Part shown: positions 22,141 to 35,107 of the stretch, piece after piece | Position numbering within the stretch: position 1 is the first letter of the stretch | Layout of the letters: every line of letters begins with the position of its first letter | Source of the DNA: Apiospora phragmitis | Lineage: Eukaryota; Ascomycota; Sordariomycetes; Amphisphaeriales; Apiosporaceae | Direction of reading: 5' to 3' | NCBI GenBank assembly: GCA_038363925.1 | Contig: JAQQWL010000010.1 | Span: 620,001 to 684,000 of the forward strand | Length of the DNA: 64,000 bases | Notes under the pieces: model-generated | Database searches by the model: none | Told to the model about the DNA's origin: nothing | The model's input: the letters and a program-made list of their open reading frames with translations, nothing else | Program-made: the position numbers and the translations under genes

Positions 22141-24658
22141 CTAACACCTATCAAGGGGACAGCCCACATGAGTGCCGTACAAGTCGCCACTCACGCCACC
22201 AAGCTGTAACGCAGCTCCGACCACGCCGCCTACAGAGGATGAAAGTCAGCAAAAGTACGCTCAAGAGATGAGTATAGGGGGGAAACCACGAAAAACCTTA
22301 CCAAGTCCCTCGCCAGCAATCAAGCCGGCCGCGACAGCGTAGCAGTAGAGGTCGTAGTTGGCGCGCCGCTTCTTCATCCAGAAGTGGCCGATGGTGGCCC
22401 CGAGCAGGGACGCGGAGCTGTAGACGGTCTGGGGCAGGACGAAGGCGACGCCGACGGCCATCCAGTTGGGCATGTAGGCGCGGTAGCGCTCGCGCGCACC
22501 CGAGAGCAGCGTGCGCTTGACGACGACCTGGACGACGGCGAGGCCGCCGAGCACGAGCGCGAAGATGCCCGACGACAGCGGGATGGTGATGCCCGGCTCC
22601 GTCACGGCCTGGGCGACGGCGCGCCAGGCCGCCACCGTGGGCGCCGAGAAGGCGCACGTGTCGGACGCGTTCTCGTGGATGATGCACGGGTAGGCCGTGA
22701 CGAACAGGACGAAGACGCCGGGCGCCAGAAACATGGCGGCCACGGCGCCGATGGCCTGGGCGTAGAACTGCTTCTTGGGCGGCGTGCGCAACAAAAAACC
22801 CGTGCGCAGGTCCGACGTGAGCTCCTGCGACATCTCGGCCGCGCCCGACGCGATGCTGCCGGCCACGAGGGTTAATCATCTGCGCCTGGCCCGTGCTGTA
22901 GCCCTGGCCCGACGTGATGCCGCCGAAGACGAGCTGGCTGGCGTTGGCGCTCGCCGTCAGGGGCGCGATATCGGTGACGCCGGCGCCGTGGATGCCGAGG
23001 AAGGCGAAGAAGATGGCCAGGATCGAGGCCAGGATGGCGAGCCCCGCGTTGACGTTGAACTGCAGCTCCGAGATGATGCAGGCCACGATCACCATGGCGA
23101 TTGTGCCGGAGCCCCAGACCCAGAGCGGCACCTGGTCCTGCGCGGTGGCGGGGTCCTCCTCGCGGAAGAGGCTCTCGCTGCGCGTCGTCGGCGCGCGCCG
23201 CGACTGGGTCTCGAACATGGCGCGGCTGCGGCCGCCCTTCTTGCGCATGAAGTCCATCGTCTTGGTGTTCTCCCACGCGTAGCGGATCGCGAGGTAGAAG
23301 ATGCGCCAGTGCACCAGCAGCTCGGCGAGCGAAGTACAGACGAGCACGCACACGCCGGGCCAAAGGAACCAGTAGCGCGGCGACGTGATGTCGTCGGGCC
23401 CCGTGCCGTCGCTGAGCGAGGCGTACGTCTTGTACTCGCCCCAGCGCGCGTCGCTGGGCGCGAGGTGGCGGCCGTGGCAGATGCCGTACCGCACGAGGAT
23501 GGGGCCCAGGATGCCCCAGGCGAACAGGGTGCCGCCGAAGAGGGACAGGGCCGTGTTAAGCCCCACGAGCATGCCGCTGCCGATGAAGGCGGGCGTCCAC
23601 TCGAACATCCAGCCCCAGTTCTCGACGTAGATGGCCGCGTTCTGGTAGTTGCCCCAGATGAAGAACCAGGTGAAGATGTGCCAGTCGTAGAGGATGCCGA
23701 CGGCGTAGTACGAGGCGACGCGCTGCGAGATGGCGGCGAGGAAGGTCCACGCGAGGACCTTCATCCGCTTCATGGCGTTGACGGCTTCGGTACCGACGAC
23801 CATGTGCATCGAGTGGATAGTCAAGGCCGTCGCGGTTGCTTATATGTATACTCGAAGTATTAGTAAGTTGTTTCCATAGGCCGAAAAGGACAACGAAATA
23901 CTGCAATTGGATGATGGATGGTTACTTACGCGTAGGGGAAGATGAGACGCAAGTCGCGAGCCATGTTCACGATGAAGAACTTTCGCAGTGGAATAGTAAA
24001 GCACAGTCCGAAGAAGGAACAGATGAGAGTCAACGTCAATATCCTGCCTAAGTCATCTTTCGGGTTGTCCGACATAAGGCGAAGTTGGTACATGGCAGGA
24101 AGAGCGGCAGTGAAGAGCCCTCCAAGCCCGCCCGCGCCGGCCGTCGTCGCTTGTACGATCGAGTTCTCCTGAGGTCCAAAGGGGGCGCCGAGAAAGGGGA
24201 CCTTGGGGAACACCTTGGTGAGCAGCTTTATGATGCCAAAACCGAAGATGGCGCCGAACATCGAGGCTCCAAAAAGAAAACCCGTCTTAAGACCTGTAGA
24301 TCCAATTCAAAAAAAGTCAGTTCTTGTTTCACTATTACACGAATAGCGACGATATTGATCGAGTCAACTAGCAAACAGAAATACATACCAAGTAGACATT
24401 AGAGGCATTCACGAGTGACCCAAGTATGATTCCGACGACGACGGCTCGCACCGTTAGGGGGTTCTCTTCGTCCGGCACGCCCTCGAGTCGGGGGAGCGGT
24501 TTGTAGAGGTCGACGATGACGGGGACGGCATCCTCCTGGGGAGTCGGGATCTTCTCATCACCTAGCGATGAGCGTGTTGTTCCTAGCTCGGCATCCTGGG
24601 CAGCACCGCTCGCGACCACAGTGGTGGCCGTAGTATCGTTGGAGATTCTCGTCGTCAT
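22141..24658 (-). CDS. OPT-superfamily oligopeptide/metal-chelate transporter (three one-base errors)
   Basis: Exons 24389-24658, 23930-24293, 22302-23838 and 22141-22229. The frame needs three single-base corrections, all in homopolymers: a missing G at the first donor (24388-24389; restores VYLGLKTGFLFG), an extra base in the run at 23935-23938 (restores FPTPTATALTIHSMH), and an extra base at 22869-22871 (restores GQAQMINLVAGSIASG). The corrected length is 752 residues and a multiple of three. Family hallmarks: NASNVYLGLKTG after TM1, TATALTI near TM5, NYQNAAIYVENWGWMF, and a long series of hydrophobic segments with GIAGEGLGG-type C-terminal helices (LIAGEGLG, GVVGAALQLGG). OPT proteins import peptides, glutathione or siderophore-like metal chelates with protons. 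Membrane location; substrate not predictable. Confidence 0.87.
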
Positions 24659-26265
24659 CTAAGCAGATTCGTTCACGTCTTGTCGTTGGTAAGATCCTGT
24701 GATGCGGCTCAAGAAAAGATACGTAATCTACAAGCCGGACACTTTCATTAAAAGGGTGTCGGGGCAGCCACTGGGCTGTTTCTATGTACGGGGGGATCCA
24801 GCGGTTTATAAAAGGACCCGGGGTAATCTACTGAACCGGCTCCAGATTTCAAGCCTCAACAATTGCCCAGAAGTCCTAGACTGTCCCTGCAGGCTCTCGA
24901 TTAGTGGCTGAAGAGCAAGGAAGTTACTGCCTTTGCCATGGACCTGAACCGAGTTTGCGTGCAGAATAGCACTGAAGGGCGATCCTTTGTGACGGCTCGG
25001 CACACCAGACCCCCACCGAAACTCCACTGCTGTCATTATAGTCCCTGCCAGTCGACGGAGATCCGGGTGAGATCCGGCTAAAACGGCACGGTTGACTCTG
25101 TTGCTGCGCTCTCGTGACAGGGTGTGTGGCTTATCGGGCGCCGTGGCACCGGCCGCATACAGTTCTACGACGTTGGTTGGCCGGCGGCAGGGCTGTACAG
25201 CCTGCCCCTTGCACAGCCCAGGACCAAGACCACAACCTCGCTATCTCCATTGTCATACATAGACATATGTGGTGAAGTATGACTTCGAAATAGTCAAGCA
25301 TCTCAGCCGAATGCTTGATCTGACGAGATGCTGCTTTGCAAATCGCATCGCAGCTGAGACCTAGGTTTAAGAAGGGAAGTCATTGGTGTGGCCGCCAAGA
25401 TATCGAGTCGTCGTAAGCGGTCCACCTTCCTTTGGGTTTTCAGCCCCCAACCTGCCAAGATGTGATATATAGAAAACCATCTCGCTTGATGGACAGCGAA
25501 ACAGAGGATCGTTTGGGTGTATGCAAGAGACACACGGGAGAAAGACTGATGTGACTCCTGATAGGTAGATGTGCTTCCAGAAGGATTCCTGTAGCAAAGG
25601 ACCTAAACACTAACAACCGCCGGCAGGCTGGGGTAGCAATCGTGGCTGAGGTTGACGATCTTATCTATTGATTCTTGGCGCTGCAGGACACTTGTCCCTG
25701 ACGCGAAACTGCACCGCGCCTCTTTATGACGTTGTTTGAGGTTCGCAACACGATGGTATTGCCAGCATTCCATGGAAGAGTCGAATATGCTTGGCTGTAT
25801 TCTTGGGCGTTAACTTTAGGTAACCTGACTTGATGCTAGGTCAGGAACGAACTTGTGGACTAGATTTGGATCGGGAAACCCCGAACCCGGCCAGGCGGAT
25901 GAACTACCATAAGTCCCTCGGTGAACTCAATTGACTCCAGAAAGAAACACAAGTCCGGGTTTGGATTGCTTTCGCTGTTCCAGAACCATTAAGTGGTTGG
26001 TTGCCTTGGACAAAAGCAACTTGAACCGACTAACCAGCCACCAGCCACAGTCACATGGCGATCAACTGACCCTTTTAAGCCTCAAGAGGACCCTGAGAAG
26101 AGCTAAGCTCGGCAGCTGACGTCTGCCCCTCCAGCTGATTACGGAAACGTCACAGCTCCCTCAACCATACTTACCTTCTTCCTACCCCTAAACCATCCAA
26201 TAAACTCCAAGCAGCTTCTTCCAGCAGAAGAAGCAGCTTCATTTTCCATCATCATCATCAGCATC
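24659..26265. other. Divergent intergenic region OPT/RNase T2
   Basis: About 1.6 kb between divergent start codons. No gene recognised; short ORFs near 25303-25597 have no domain. It presumably carries both promoters. Confidence 0.45.
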
Positions 26266-27440
26266 ATGGCACCCTCTGCATCGTTACGCTCTATTTTGGC
26301 CTATGTGGGCAACCTGATCTCGCAGGTCCCGCTCCAGCTGTCCGACGTACCGAATCCACTGGCCCCCTTCCTCGGCCCCACCGATCCTACCACCACTACC
26401 ACCACTACCACCACAGCCGCCGCCGCCGTCGGCACTGGCATTGCTCCTGTCACGCCGTATATCCCATTGAGCGGAGCCCCGACGTGCCCGATCGACGGGC
26501 CGACGAGCTGCAACAACCAGACCTCGGCCGACTCGTGCTGCTTCGTCCACCCAGGCGGCCGCTTGCTGTTGACCCAGTTCTGGGACGAGGCGACACATGT
26601 AGGAGGGTCGGAGACGGATTGGACCGCACACGGGCTTTGGTACGTACTTGGGCCAGGCAAAGCTGCAGTGACACCACACCGGGGTCGTTCAGTTAAGGTT
26701 TATTCTCACCGTGGACTCATCTCTGTCTAACGTTTGATCGCTGCAATGCATATAGGCCGGATCTGTGTGATGGCTCGTACGACCAGTTCTGCGGGATGAC
26801 CCCTCGCTTCAACAACATCACCGCCATCCTCAAGCACTACGAGCAGGACGAGCTTCTGGGCTACATGAGCCGTTACTGGGTTGCCAAATAGTACGTTTAC
26901 CCTCTTTCCCATACCTTTTTCTCAAGCGGAGCAATATGCAGGCTTTTTATTGCCTGAGAGTATTATAGTCGGTGAACTAACGTGTCCTCTTCTCCTTTCT
27001 CTTACAGCGGCACCAACGAGCACCTCTGGGAGCACGAGTACAACAAGCACGCCACCTGCATCAACACGCTGGCGCCGGCCTGCTACGGCGACGCCTACAA
27101 GCCGGGCCTGGAGGTGGTGGACTACTTCGAGCGGGCGTTCGGGCTGTTCCGGCAGCTCGACACGTACCATGCGCTGGCGCAGTCCGGGATCGAGCCCTCA
27201 TCAAGCAAGACGTTCGACCTCGAGATCATCCAGACCGTGCTCGAGCGGTTCAGCGGCGGGCGCGTCATCCTCAAGTGCGGCGGGCGCCGGCGCGACCGCC
27301 TGCACGAGGCCTGGTACGTCTACTTCGTCAAGGGCAGCCTGCAGAGCGGCCAGTTCGTGCCCGCCGGCGACAGCTTCAAGGGCGACCAGGGCAACTGCGC
27401 CAAGCGGGTCAAGTATCTGCCCAAGCGCAAGAAGTACTGA
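26266..27440 (+). CDS. Ribonuclease T2 family
   Basis: Exons 26266-26639, 26756-26890 and 27008-27440 join in phase with no correction, giving 313 residues. Both catalytic segments are present: CAS I as TDWTAHGLWPD (split by intron 1 inside the Trp codon) and CAS II as LWEHEYNKHATC. Conserved cysteines flank them (PTCPID, SCNNQ, DSCCFVHPGG). T2 enzymes cleave single-stranded RNA through a 2',3'-cyclic phosphate and act in the secretory pathway, vacuole or outside the cell. The N-terminus is unusual: a weakly hydrophobic start without an obvious cleavable signal, then a Thr run coded by ACC repeats (26388-26415). The Lys/Arg-rich end (KRVKYLPKRKKY) is also atypical. An alternative upstream start was not found. 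Confidence 0.88.
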
Positions 27441-30400
27441 ACAAAGTGCTTCTTCTAAGGGAGCGAGTGTACAAGTGTTCGTTTAGACTGTAGATGGTGG
27501 AAGCATTCACGTCACGGAGTTCGTCGGATTGATTGAGTATGTTCGGGGGTGAACCGCGAACATGACGGCACTAGATTGGAATATTACAACAGCAGACCCA
27601 GCATTTGGGCATATCAGCATCAAGCTCAGCATATGCCACTTGTCGGTGCATCCCGTCGGTGTGGCATCTTGCATTATTTCAAGGCAATGTCTGACGTTCG
27701 GGCTTGTACGAAGAGGTTTAGTACAGTGCGCTCATATGTTCTAGAATATGCCGTCTCGTGTCAGTCTCGTGCTCGTGTGACCCCGTGAATAGCTACGACC
27801 TACTACTACGTGTGGAACTAAGCGCTTACTACATCGATCAAGGCTGTGAGGCTGGTAATGAATGCAGGTGCTAGTCCTACATCAGCACGGCCCGCAGTAG
27901 GCGATTTATCTACCTAGGCATCCTTGCTCAGGAACATGAAGCGCGCGCACCTGGCGGCTCCTTGGTAAAATTGGGCTGGGCTAGGCAATCCGGAGAGGAT
28001 TGCCCGAATCATCGTAGTCCGTTCTGTTCATTGGTTTCATCTTTCTCTGTTGGCAAGTTGGCATTGGCATGCATGCGTTGGGCGAGCCAGGAAGCAAGCT
28101 CGTCCAGACGGAAAGGAGCTCGGGATCGAGCTCCTGAGGGCCTGAGGTGCCGAGCTGGCGAGTGCCGGCCTAGCTTGGCTTGTTGTAACGTAATATGAGC
28201 GTATCGATCGTATCGCTAATGGGAATCGGCAGAGGCAACATTCGTACATATTATGGAACCCGCTTCCCGCCCGCCCCTTTGCTCCAGTTGTGTAGAAACA
28301 CGGGATTCCGCGCAATCGGGCCGAGGATTGGACAGAGAGAGTCGACGAGAGCCTTACATACATGCTAGGAGTTACGGGGGAGGAGATTCTTGTTTAACGG
28401 TTTCCTGACTTCACCAGGCGCGCGCGCGGGGATGGCTCCGCATTATGTGGTCTCTTTTCGCTGAATAGCGCTGCAAAGTCTCGTGATTATGGCCTGGTGC
28501 AAACTTCCAACCTCAAACAATTCCCACGCAAACCTAACGATCGATCCAATGACGATGGCAAATTGAAGAAAATTCTGCATCTTCCAGTCGGTAGATGCCC
28601 ATACCGACATATCTACGAGTAGGAGTCAGAGGCGTTGCTTGGCTCTTGGCAACTTGGCAACTTGGCATTTGGCCTTCGGTTCGGCAATAGAACACACTTT
28701 ATGCATGTATTCCTACCACGCCACGCGAGAGCGCTTTTCTTCTTCTTCGTTCCTTCCACGCCGCCAGCCAGCAGGCCCAAGTCTCCACCGAAGTCTTATG
28801 TCGACGTGTCACCAGCTCCAGTCAGACTGTGACAGAAAAGTGTCGACTGCTGACTGCCGCGGTCGGAAAGGCGTTGCGAACCACTACATACTTGCTTTGT
28901 AGGGGTAGTCGTGGTTCACCAGCAAAAAATTGCTTGGTATGACGGAATATGCTGCAGGCCAGTTCAGCTGTTGGACGGGTGGAAAGTCAAAGTGTCTCCA
29001 TGCAAAATTACTCAGCCTGTTCCTTCCTTCTTCGGTGATCGATCAACTGGGAATTGGAGAAAAGGCTGTGCTGATCTAAGCTAATATTTTGGACTTTGGG
29101 GTGAATAAACGGGCAGACCGAAAGGATAGGCACTGCGGGCGAGTCAATTGGACGCATGATAGCGAGCCGGCGCGTCGATCGCCTACCCGAACTAGCAGGT
29201 ACACCAAGGAAAGACAGATGCTATTCTTGGGGTCCATGTAACGACAGGCTGGTTCAGTTTAGGTTCAGCTCAGCTCGCACAAGCACAATCCGGCGACCCT
29301 AAATTCGATCGAGTGAGTCCTGGATCAACATGCCGTTCTCACCATTCACGCTTCACCACTCACTCCCTTCTAGACTGCTCGAGAGCCACTCTCGCTGTTG
29401 CGTTTCGATGCAGCTCGATGCAGCTGTGGGTGAGCAGAGCCCGGAGTTTGCGATATACCGATTAGATTCGTACGATATGCAAACGTGGTATGAGATATGT
29501 GGCTAAAGCTTGACCCTCGGAAAAATGGGATTTGCAAACCAAGATCCATGATTGCCGCAATTCCATGGTCTGGACAGTGGGTCACGTGTAAGAGAACAGG
29601 ACAGACTGAACCAGACGGCCAGAAATAAACGAACGATCAGGTATCGAAAGTCGCTGGCTCGGAACACACGGCAGCATCTCCACTGCGGAAATGGAGTCGC
29701 GCCTTGGCTACCGTAGTCGACAGTCGACCATCTCCAGGGTTGCTAACTGCTAACAGCAAAATATCCGTCATCTGAACTGCCGGCCAATCAAGAACACAGT
29801 CCCGAGCGTACAGTGACTAAGTAGGCACTGCTGACTGCACTGCGTACCTCCGTTTCATTTCGTGATGCACACCCTAACGCAGCCTAACGTGCAATTCAGC
29901 CTAGCTTCATGCAATGGAAGGAATTCATAAACATTTGGAATCTGGGCAGGACTTCTTTCCACGCTTCTCCCGCCACACCGTTTCTGGTCCGGCCGTTTAT
30001 TCGTTCGCGCTGGTCATTTTGCGCCCGTACATTAAGTAATGCACAACGTAGTCGCACAAACTCTGCAGCCTACCCTACCAGGCCTGCCGCATACGTGCTG
30101 CGCCATACGTGTGTGTGCGTTTACGAATTGATCCCAATGGCTGCAATATAACGGGAGAGATCGTTTCCCCAAACCGATACCTACTTACGCCCGAGCTGCC
30201 ACTTTTAGTTAAGCTTGTTTTTTTCCAGCGCGGAATTGAGTCCTTGCGCGCACAGGCGCTCGTCATTTGTCGAGAACTGGCTAGCATAGTCTATGCGGTA
30301 TGCTGGATACTGTGCGCACATACCAGATACTCATCAATCCCAATCTGCCATGCTAGTTGGCTGGAGTCTGAAACCACGACTTTGCCATGCCATTATTAGA

Positions 30401-32799
30401 CGGCGGACCAGCGGACCATCCAAATGCCTGCGACTAGTGTCAAGCCATCTAATATAGTCCAACAGCATCTACCAATTTGGTCATTTGGAAGAATGTCATC
30501 AGCACGGGCATACGGCATGCTACCTATCTTGTTAGGTCCAGCCGTGTGTCTGCCTTACTTCGGATCAGAGCAGTTTCGGCTGTCGACCGAGTGCCTGGCT
30601 TATGCTTGTTCGCCAGGATGCTAGGTTTAGAGAAAGAAACAATAGAAGGAGCATGTTGCTGATCGTTTCTCGTTGACAGTAACTATTGAAATAGTCTGCT
30701 GCCAATAATACACGGTTCCAGGGGAGAGTTCCCAGGCTTGCTAATGTCTGAAGATAGTTTCTGGGCTGGCGCGCTATAAAATGCAGAACATTGGTAGCCA
30801 AGCCCCCCATATCTTGCCAGCAAGCCGTCCGCTGGTTATGCGGTGTGCAGGGTCTTCCAATCCTTCCGACCAAATGAGGAACTATAGGAGTAAGGCATAT
30901 TGAACAGATACGAAAGGATTTTATCACATCCCGAACCGAAGTTGCAAGCAAAACAAAAACAGTAGCTGTTCCAAGGTAAGATTGACTGCTGCCAATATCG
31001 CCCGACTGCTGATTTCTCTGGTGACCTGTCACACCGTTAGAACTCCGACCCCCGATCTCCGCATCCGCACGGAAGGTGTGCAATATGTACAGTTAGGTGT
31101 GTGCAAATATCTGTGGTAGGAAATGGGTGATGGCTGCTTGTAGACCCCCCCCTGTCAGTCAGAGTCAGTTCTGCCAGCACAGTAGCGGACTCGACCTTCC
31201 AGCACGGAGCCAGGGAGGGCACAGAGGCGTTCCTATTCCGAATACCTGCACATACCTCCTGGCTGCATTTCCGGCTCTCATTGGATTGCACTGGCTGACC
31301 TACCTGTCTTGGCCTGTCAACCTTGATGCAGTACCACATACAACGTTGCGGCTGGCAGGCATTCGTTCACACACAAACACAGCCGTGAAATGAATTGCGA
31401 GTATTACCTTCAGTCAGCCATTGGTATGGGTAATCTCAGCTCCCCAAGCCACGGCCATTCCCAACTACAGGCAGATGTATCGCAGACTTGTTTTCCCCAG
31501 TATACAACCAAGCCCATCGTAGTAACGGCTCCCCGATGGCATGAGCAAGGAGTTCCGCAACGTACGATCGCTCCCCTCTCTCTCCCATTTCATCACTCAA
31601 CTCTCCCCAGCCATTGTATGGAGAGAGGCGGTCCTGAGGCGGGCATAAACAAGTTTCCCGGCTAGCATCTTAGTCTCGAGTAGTGAAGTCGCAGTGGCTT
31701 GCCTTTGCGTTGTACTTCTGTACAGTAGCGCAGAAACAGTTGGCGTCTAGGTTACTGCAGCGGTGGTGCAGTATGTAGTTAGTTGTAGGCGTGCCCATTT
31801 TGCTATTATTATTATTCATCGATGTGTCTGCGTGCCGGTTTTTTCTCCTCCTCCTCCCTCCCTGCCTCTCTCCAGTAATCCACCACCCTCGCAGCCCACT
31901 CTCCCACTCTGGTACTCCCATTCGTCCGCCGTCACCCCTGGTCGGTCCTAGGACTAAGCCGCCGCTAGCGTCCCCAGTGCGTGAAGTTCGGGTGGGCGCT
32001 GTGGATGTGTGCGCCGCGCCTTTCCTTTTCCTTCCTCATTTCGCCCTGGGCAGCTGGGGCCTGGCACACCAGCACATCTACACACACACCACGCAACGCA
32101 CATACTACCACCCGGGCAAGTGACACCACACGACTGCCACTAGCAGCTAGGACCAGACCAGCCCGAGGTAGTTCATCTTCTCCATTCTCCTCCCCCTGTC
32201 CACACTCCCTTCTCTCTCTCCCTTCCCCCTTCATCCACTTCTTGTCTTGCCTTGTTGCGTGGTTGTCGTGCCAGACTTTGACCTTGTCACGATAGTCGCT
32301 CATTTCTCCCCTCCCAAAAAGATCAGGCTGCTGCCAAAAGCCCTTGTTTTCCCCCGACGTACATCTGAAACGAGTATACGACACTCGAGATTATTGAAGA
32401 AGGGAGAGATAACCGAAGATCCCCTTCGACTTTCTTTTCTCTGCGATTTGGTGTCGGCACACCCAACCGAACCCCCGGACTGAATCCCCCGCGTTTCCTA
32501 ATTGATTTCTCGCTCCTCCGCCTTTCTCACCACGACGGGCCGATTAACGAAGCGTGACAATCTCTCCTTCCCAATTCAATCCATTTTCCAACGTCCACTC
32601 CGCAAAATCCGGTCGTGGAGTGTGCCCGGCGCTGTTACCTCCACAAAGCCTATTATCGTGCCGTGCCCTGCAATCTATCCGTGCGAAAGGCATCATCAAC
32701 ACCTTTCCTAGTCACCAATCGACCCGAGTCCAAACGACATCCACCTGCCGTCTCTAGATTTCAACTATCTAGACCGGCATCATCTCAGCAGTCGGCAAC
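27441..32799. other. 5.4-kb gene-free stretch upstream of the COL-26/AmyR-type gene
   Basis: Many ORFs of 60-170 codons occur but none shows a domain, signal peptide or conserved composition. The last kilobase is pyrimidine-rich and is probably the long 5' leader or core promoter of the regulator. Non-coding RNA genes cannot be excluded by eye. Confidence 0.5.
31839..32245. promoter_or_regulatory. CT-rich tracts, probable promoter/leader of the regulator
   Basis: Blocks of nearly pure C/T on the plus strand (31839-31873 and 32167-32243) lie 0.6-1.0 kb upstream of the ATG at 32800. Pyrimidine tracts are common just upstream of fungal transcription starts; this assignment is inference. Confidence 0.4.
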
Positions 32800-35107
32800 A
32801 TGTCGACCGCTGTGAAAAGAGCGTAAGTAACAAATGACCCGCGCGCTGGTTGCATCTGGTTGGGGCCCGGTTTGGTGGCTAACGTGATATTCTCTCTATT
32901 AGGTGCGATGCTTGTCATCGCCGCAAAAGTTAAATGTGACGGCATCAACCCGTGCCGCAATTGCTCGTCAGCACAATTAACCTGCACCTACAATGCCATT
33001 CCTCAGAAGAAGGGACCGAAGGGATCCAGGGCGAAGGTCATCAGCGAGTTGCGCGAAACACAGCGCGCCACCAGTCTCTCAGCAAAAGTCCAGAGCCGCC
33101 TGAACGGCATCAACAGCCCGCCATGCACACCGTCGCTGCAGCCCAATACTGGGCTACTGTCGAACGAACTGATCAAAGAGAGCATCGAGTTCTTCTTCGC
33201 ACACATGTACCCGACGATGCCGATCCTGAACCGCCAAAGGTTGGAGCAGCAGTCGCTATACATGGACCAAAGTCTCGACACGTACACACTACTCACCTCT
33301 TTATGCGCCTTCGTGCTTCTGCAGCCTGGCATGGTCATGCCCGGCAACGATCCACTTTTCGAACATCCCGGCGCCAACATTACGTCGAGTCACCTGCTTC
33401 TGGAAGAAGCCATGCGCGTACGGAAGGGATACGACTATACGGAATCCCCGACACTCAATACTCTCTGCACAAGCTATTTCATCTTCGGATGTTACTATGC
33501 TCTAGAGATGCATGAGAAGGCTTGGTACCATCTCCGAGAAGCCGCCACGCTGGCACACATGGGCGGTATGACCCAGGAAGAGAAATTTATGCAGTTTGAT
33601 GGTATCGAGTCGTCAAGGCGGCGGCGCCTATACTGGCTCGTCTTTGTTGCCGAAAGGTTGGTTGCTCACCCATCCCATTGCTCACTATATAACGGTTTTG
33701 CTGACCTTTGATTCCAGGGCATACGCACTCAAATATAACCGACCTCTGTCTCTCCCGACTGCAATAAATCCACCGACGATGAATGACGATCCTTCAGATC
33801 CTTTAGCTCATCAGCTAAACGGATTCATCATGATGGTCAACCTCTTCCGGCCGTTCGACGATGCGTTCATGCTGTTCTGGAACAAGACACGCAATGAGTG
33901 CTCGCCGTCCTACTTGGGGGCCCTTCAGAAACAGGCCTCGGAGATGAACTCGCCTTACATGAATGGAGATTCTCAGATTGGCGATATGCGCACCAACCAG
34001 CAATGGATGAAGACGGTCACCTGGCACCTCAGCATGCAAAGCGGATGTGTGCCTCCGAACAGCGAGGATATGTCGTATCAGTATCCCCTGGACGTCTCCC
34101 GAGATTTGATGTCCATTACTTCGCAGTTCTCCACCCAGAGCACCGACGTACTCGGTGTGCCTTTGGTGGCGAAGCTGATGGAAATTGCTTGCGCGTTGAC
34201 CGATGTGCTAGCCTTGCAGCCATCGTCCGGAGATCCTTTCAGCATTGGACCCCAGCAGCACCTTCAGGCGCTACTGCAGCTTGTCTCGATCCTCCGAGGA
34301 GGCCAGCACCACTTCCTTCCTCTGCTTCTCAGCAAAGTGCACGATATCCTGCCCAGGCTCGCCAATCCCATGTTGCAACGGGTGCCCGAGAACATTTGCA
34401 ACATCGACATCTTTGATGGATTCGGCAACGCCGGCATGGCTCAACCGCCCGTCATGACAGACTTCAAGGCTGAGCAGTTCAAGTCGGAACCATACACGCC
34501 TGCCCCGGTGCCGCGGATCGACGAGATGGGCACTGATTCGGGAAGCTCGACTGGCGCTCCTGCTGGAACTGAGATGAGCTCGCCATTCCCTATGGCCAAC
34601 TCACCCGCCGTCGTGTCGCCCGGCATGGATTATCCCCACAATCAAAACCATATGAACGGATTTAACTCCATGCAGGATATGGTGATGAACCCCTTGGGGC
34701 AAGGCCAGCAGGCTTCCATCAACCAGTCGGCTCCGGTCACTACTCAAGCTGAACAGCAACATAGCGGCTTCCAGTCGCAGAGTATTCCAGCAAACCACAA
34801 CATTCATGGCCAGATGCCTCATCTGAACCAGAACATGACTCAAGCTCAGGGCATCGGAGGGATAAGTCACCGGCCACAGGGCTCGAGCCATAATCCATCA
34901 TATAATCACATGATGATGAGCAGTATTCTCAATCGGCAACCCCCTCAGAGGACGAACAGTTTCTCGATGCACCAACAAACACCGCAAGTGCCTCGGACCG
35001 TAGCCGACTTCCATGCGTTACAAAGAACCACGTCGGACAACGTCACGATGAGTGGCATGGGATTGAACCAAATGGGATCCGATATGGATTTCAGTGGCCT
35101 GAGGTAG
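32800..35107 (+). CDS. col-26: COL-26/AmyR/BglR-type Zn2Cys6 regulator of starch and glucose metabolism
   Basis: Exons 32800-32822, 32903-33656 and 33718-35107. Exon 1 codes only seven full codons; the first intron sits just before the first zinc-cluster cysteine. One extra A in the run at 32935-32938 breaks the cluster. Corrected, it reads C9, C12, C19, C25, C28, C35 (CDACHRRKVKCDG, PCRNC), followed by NAIPQKKGPKGSRAKVISEL, the signature of Aspergillus AmyR and its Sordariomycete relatives COL-26 (Neurospora) and BglR (Trichoderma). The middle domain (fungal-specific, about 110-330) has FFFAHMYPTMPILN and the WYHLREAATLAHMGGM helix; the C-terminal third is Gln/Met/Ser-rich and disordered. 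Corrected length 721. Known relatives activate amylase and maltase genes and act in glucose sensing; no such genes lie next to it. Confidence 0.88.

Noticed and set aside
22775..23863. 362-codon plus-strand ORF
   Set aside because: It lies opposite the OPT transporter; the low-complexity Arg/Asp/Glu-rich product is typical of the antisense of GC-rich coding DNA.
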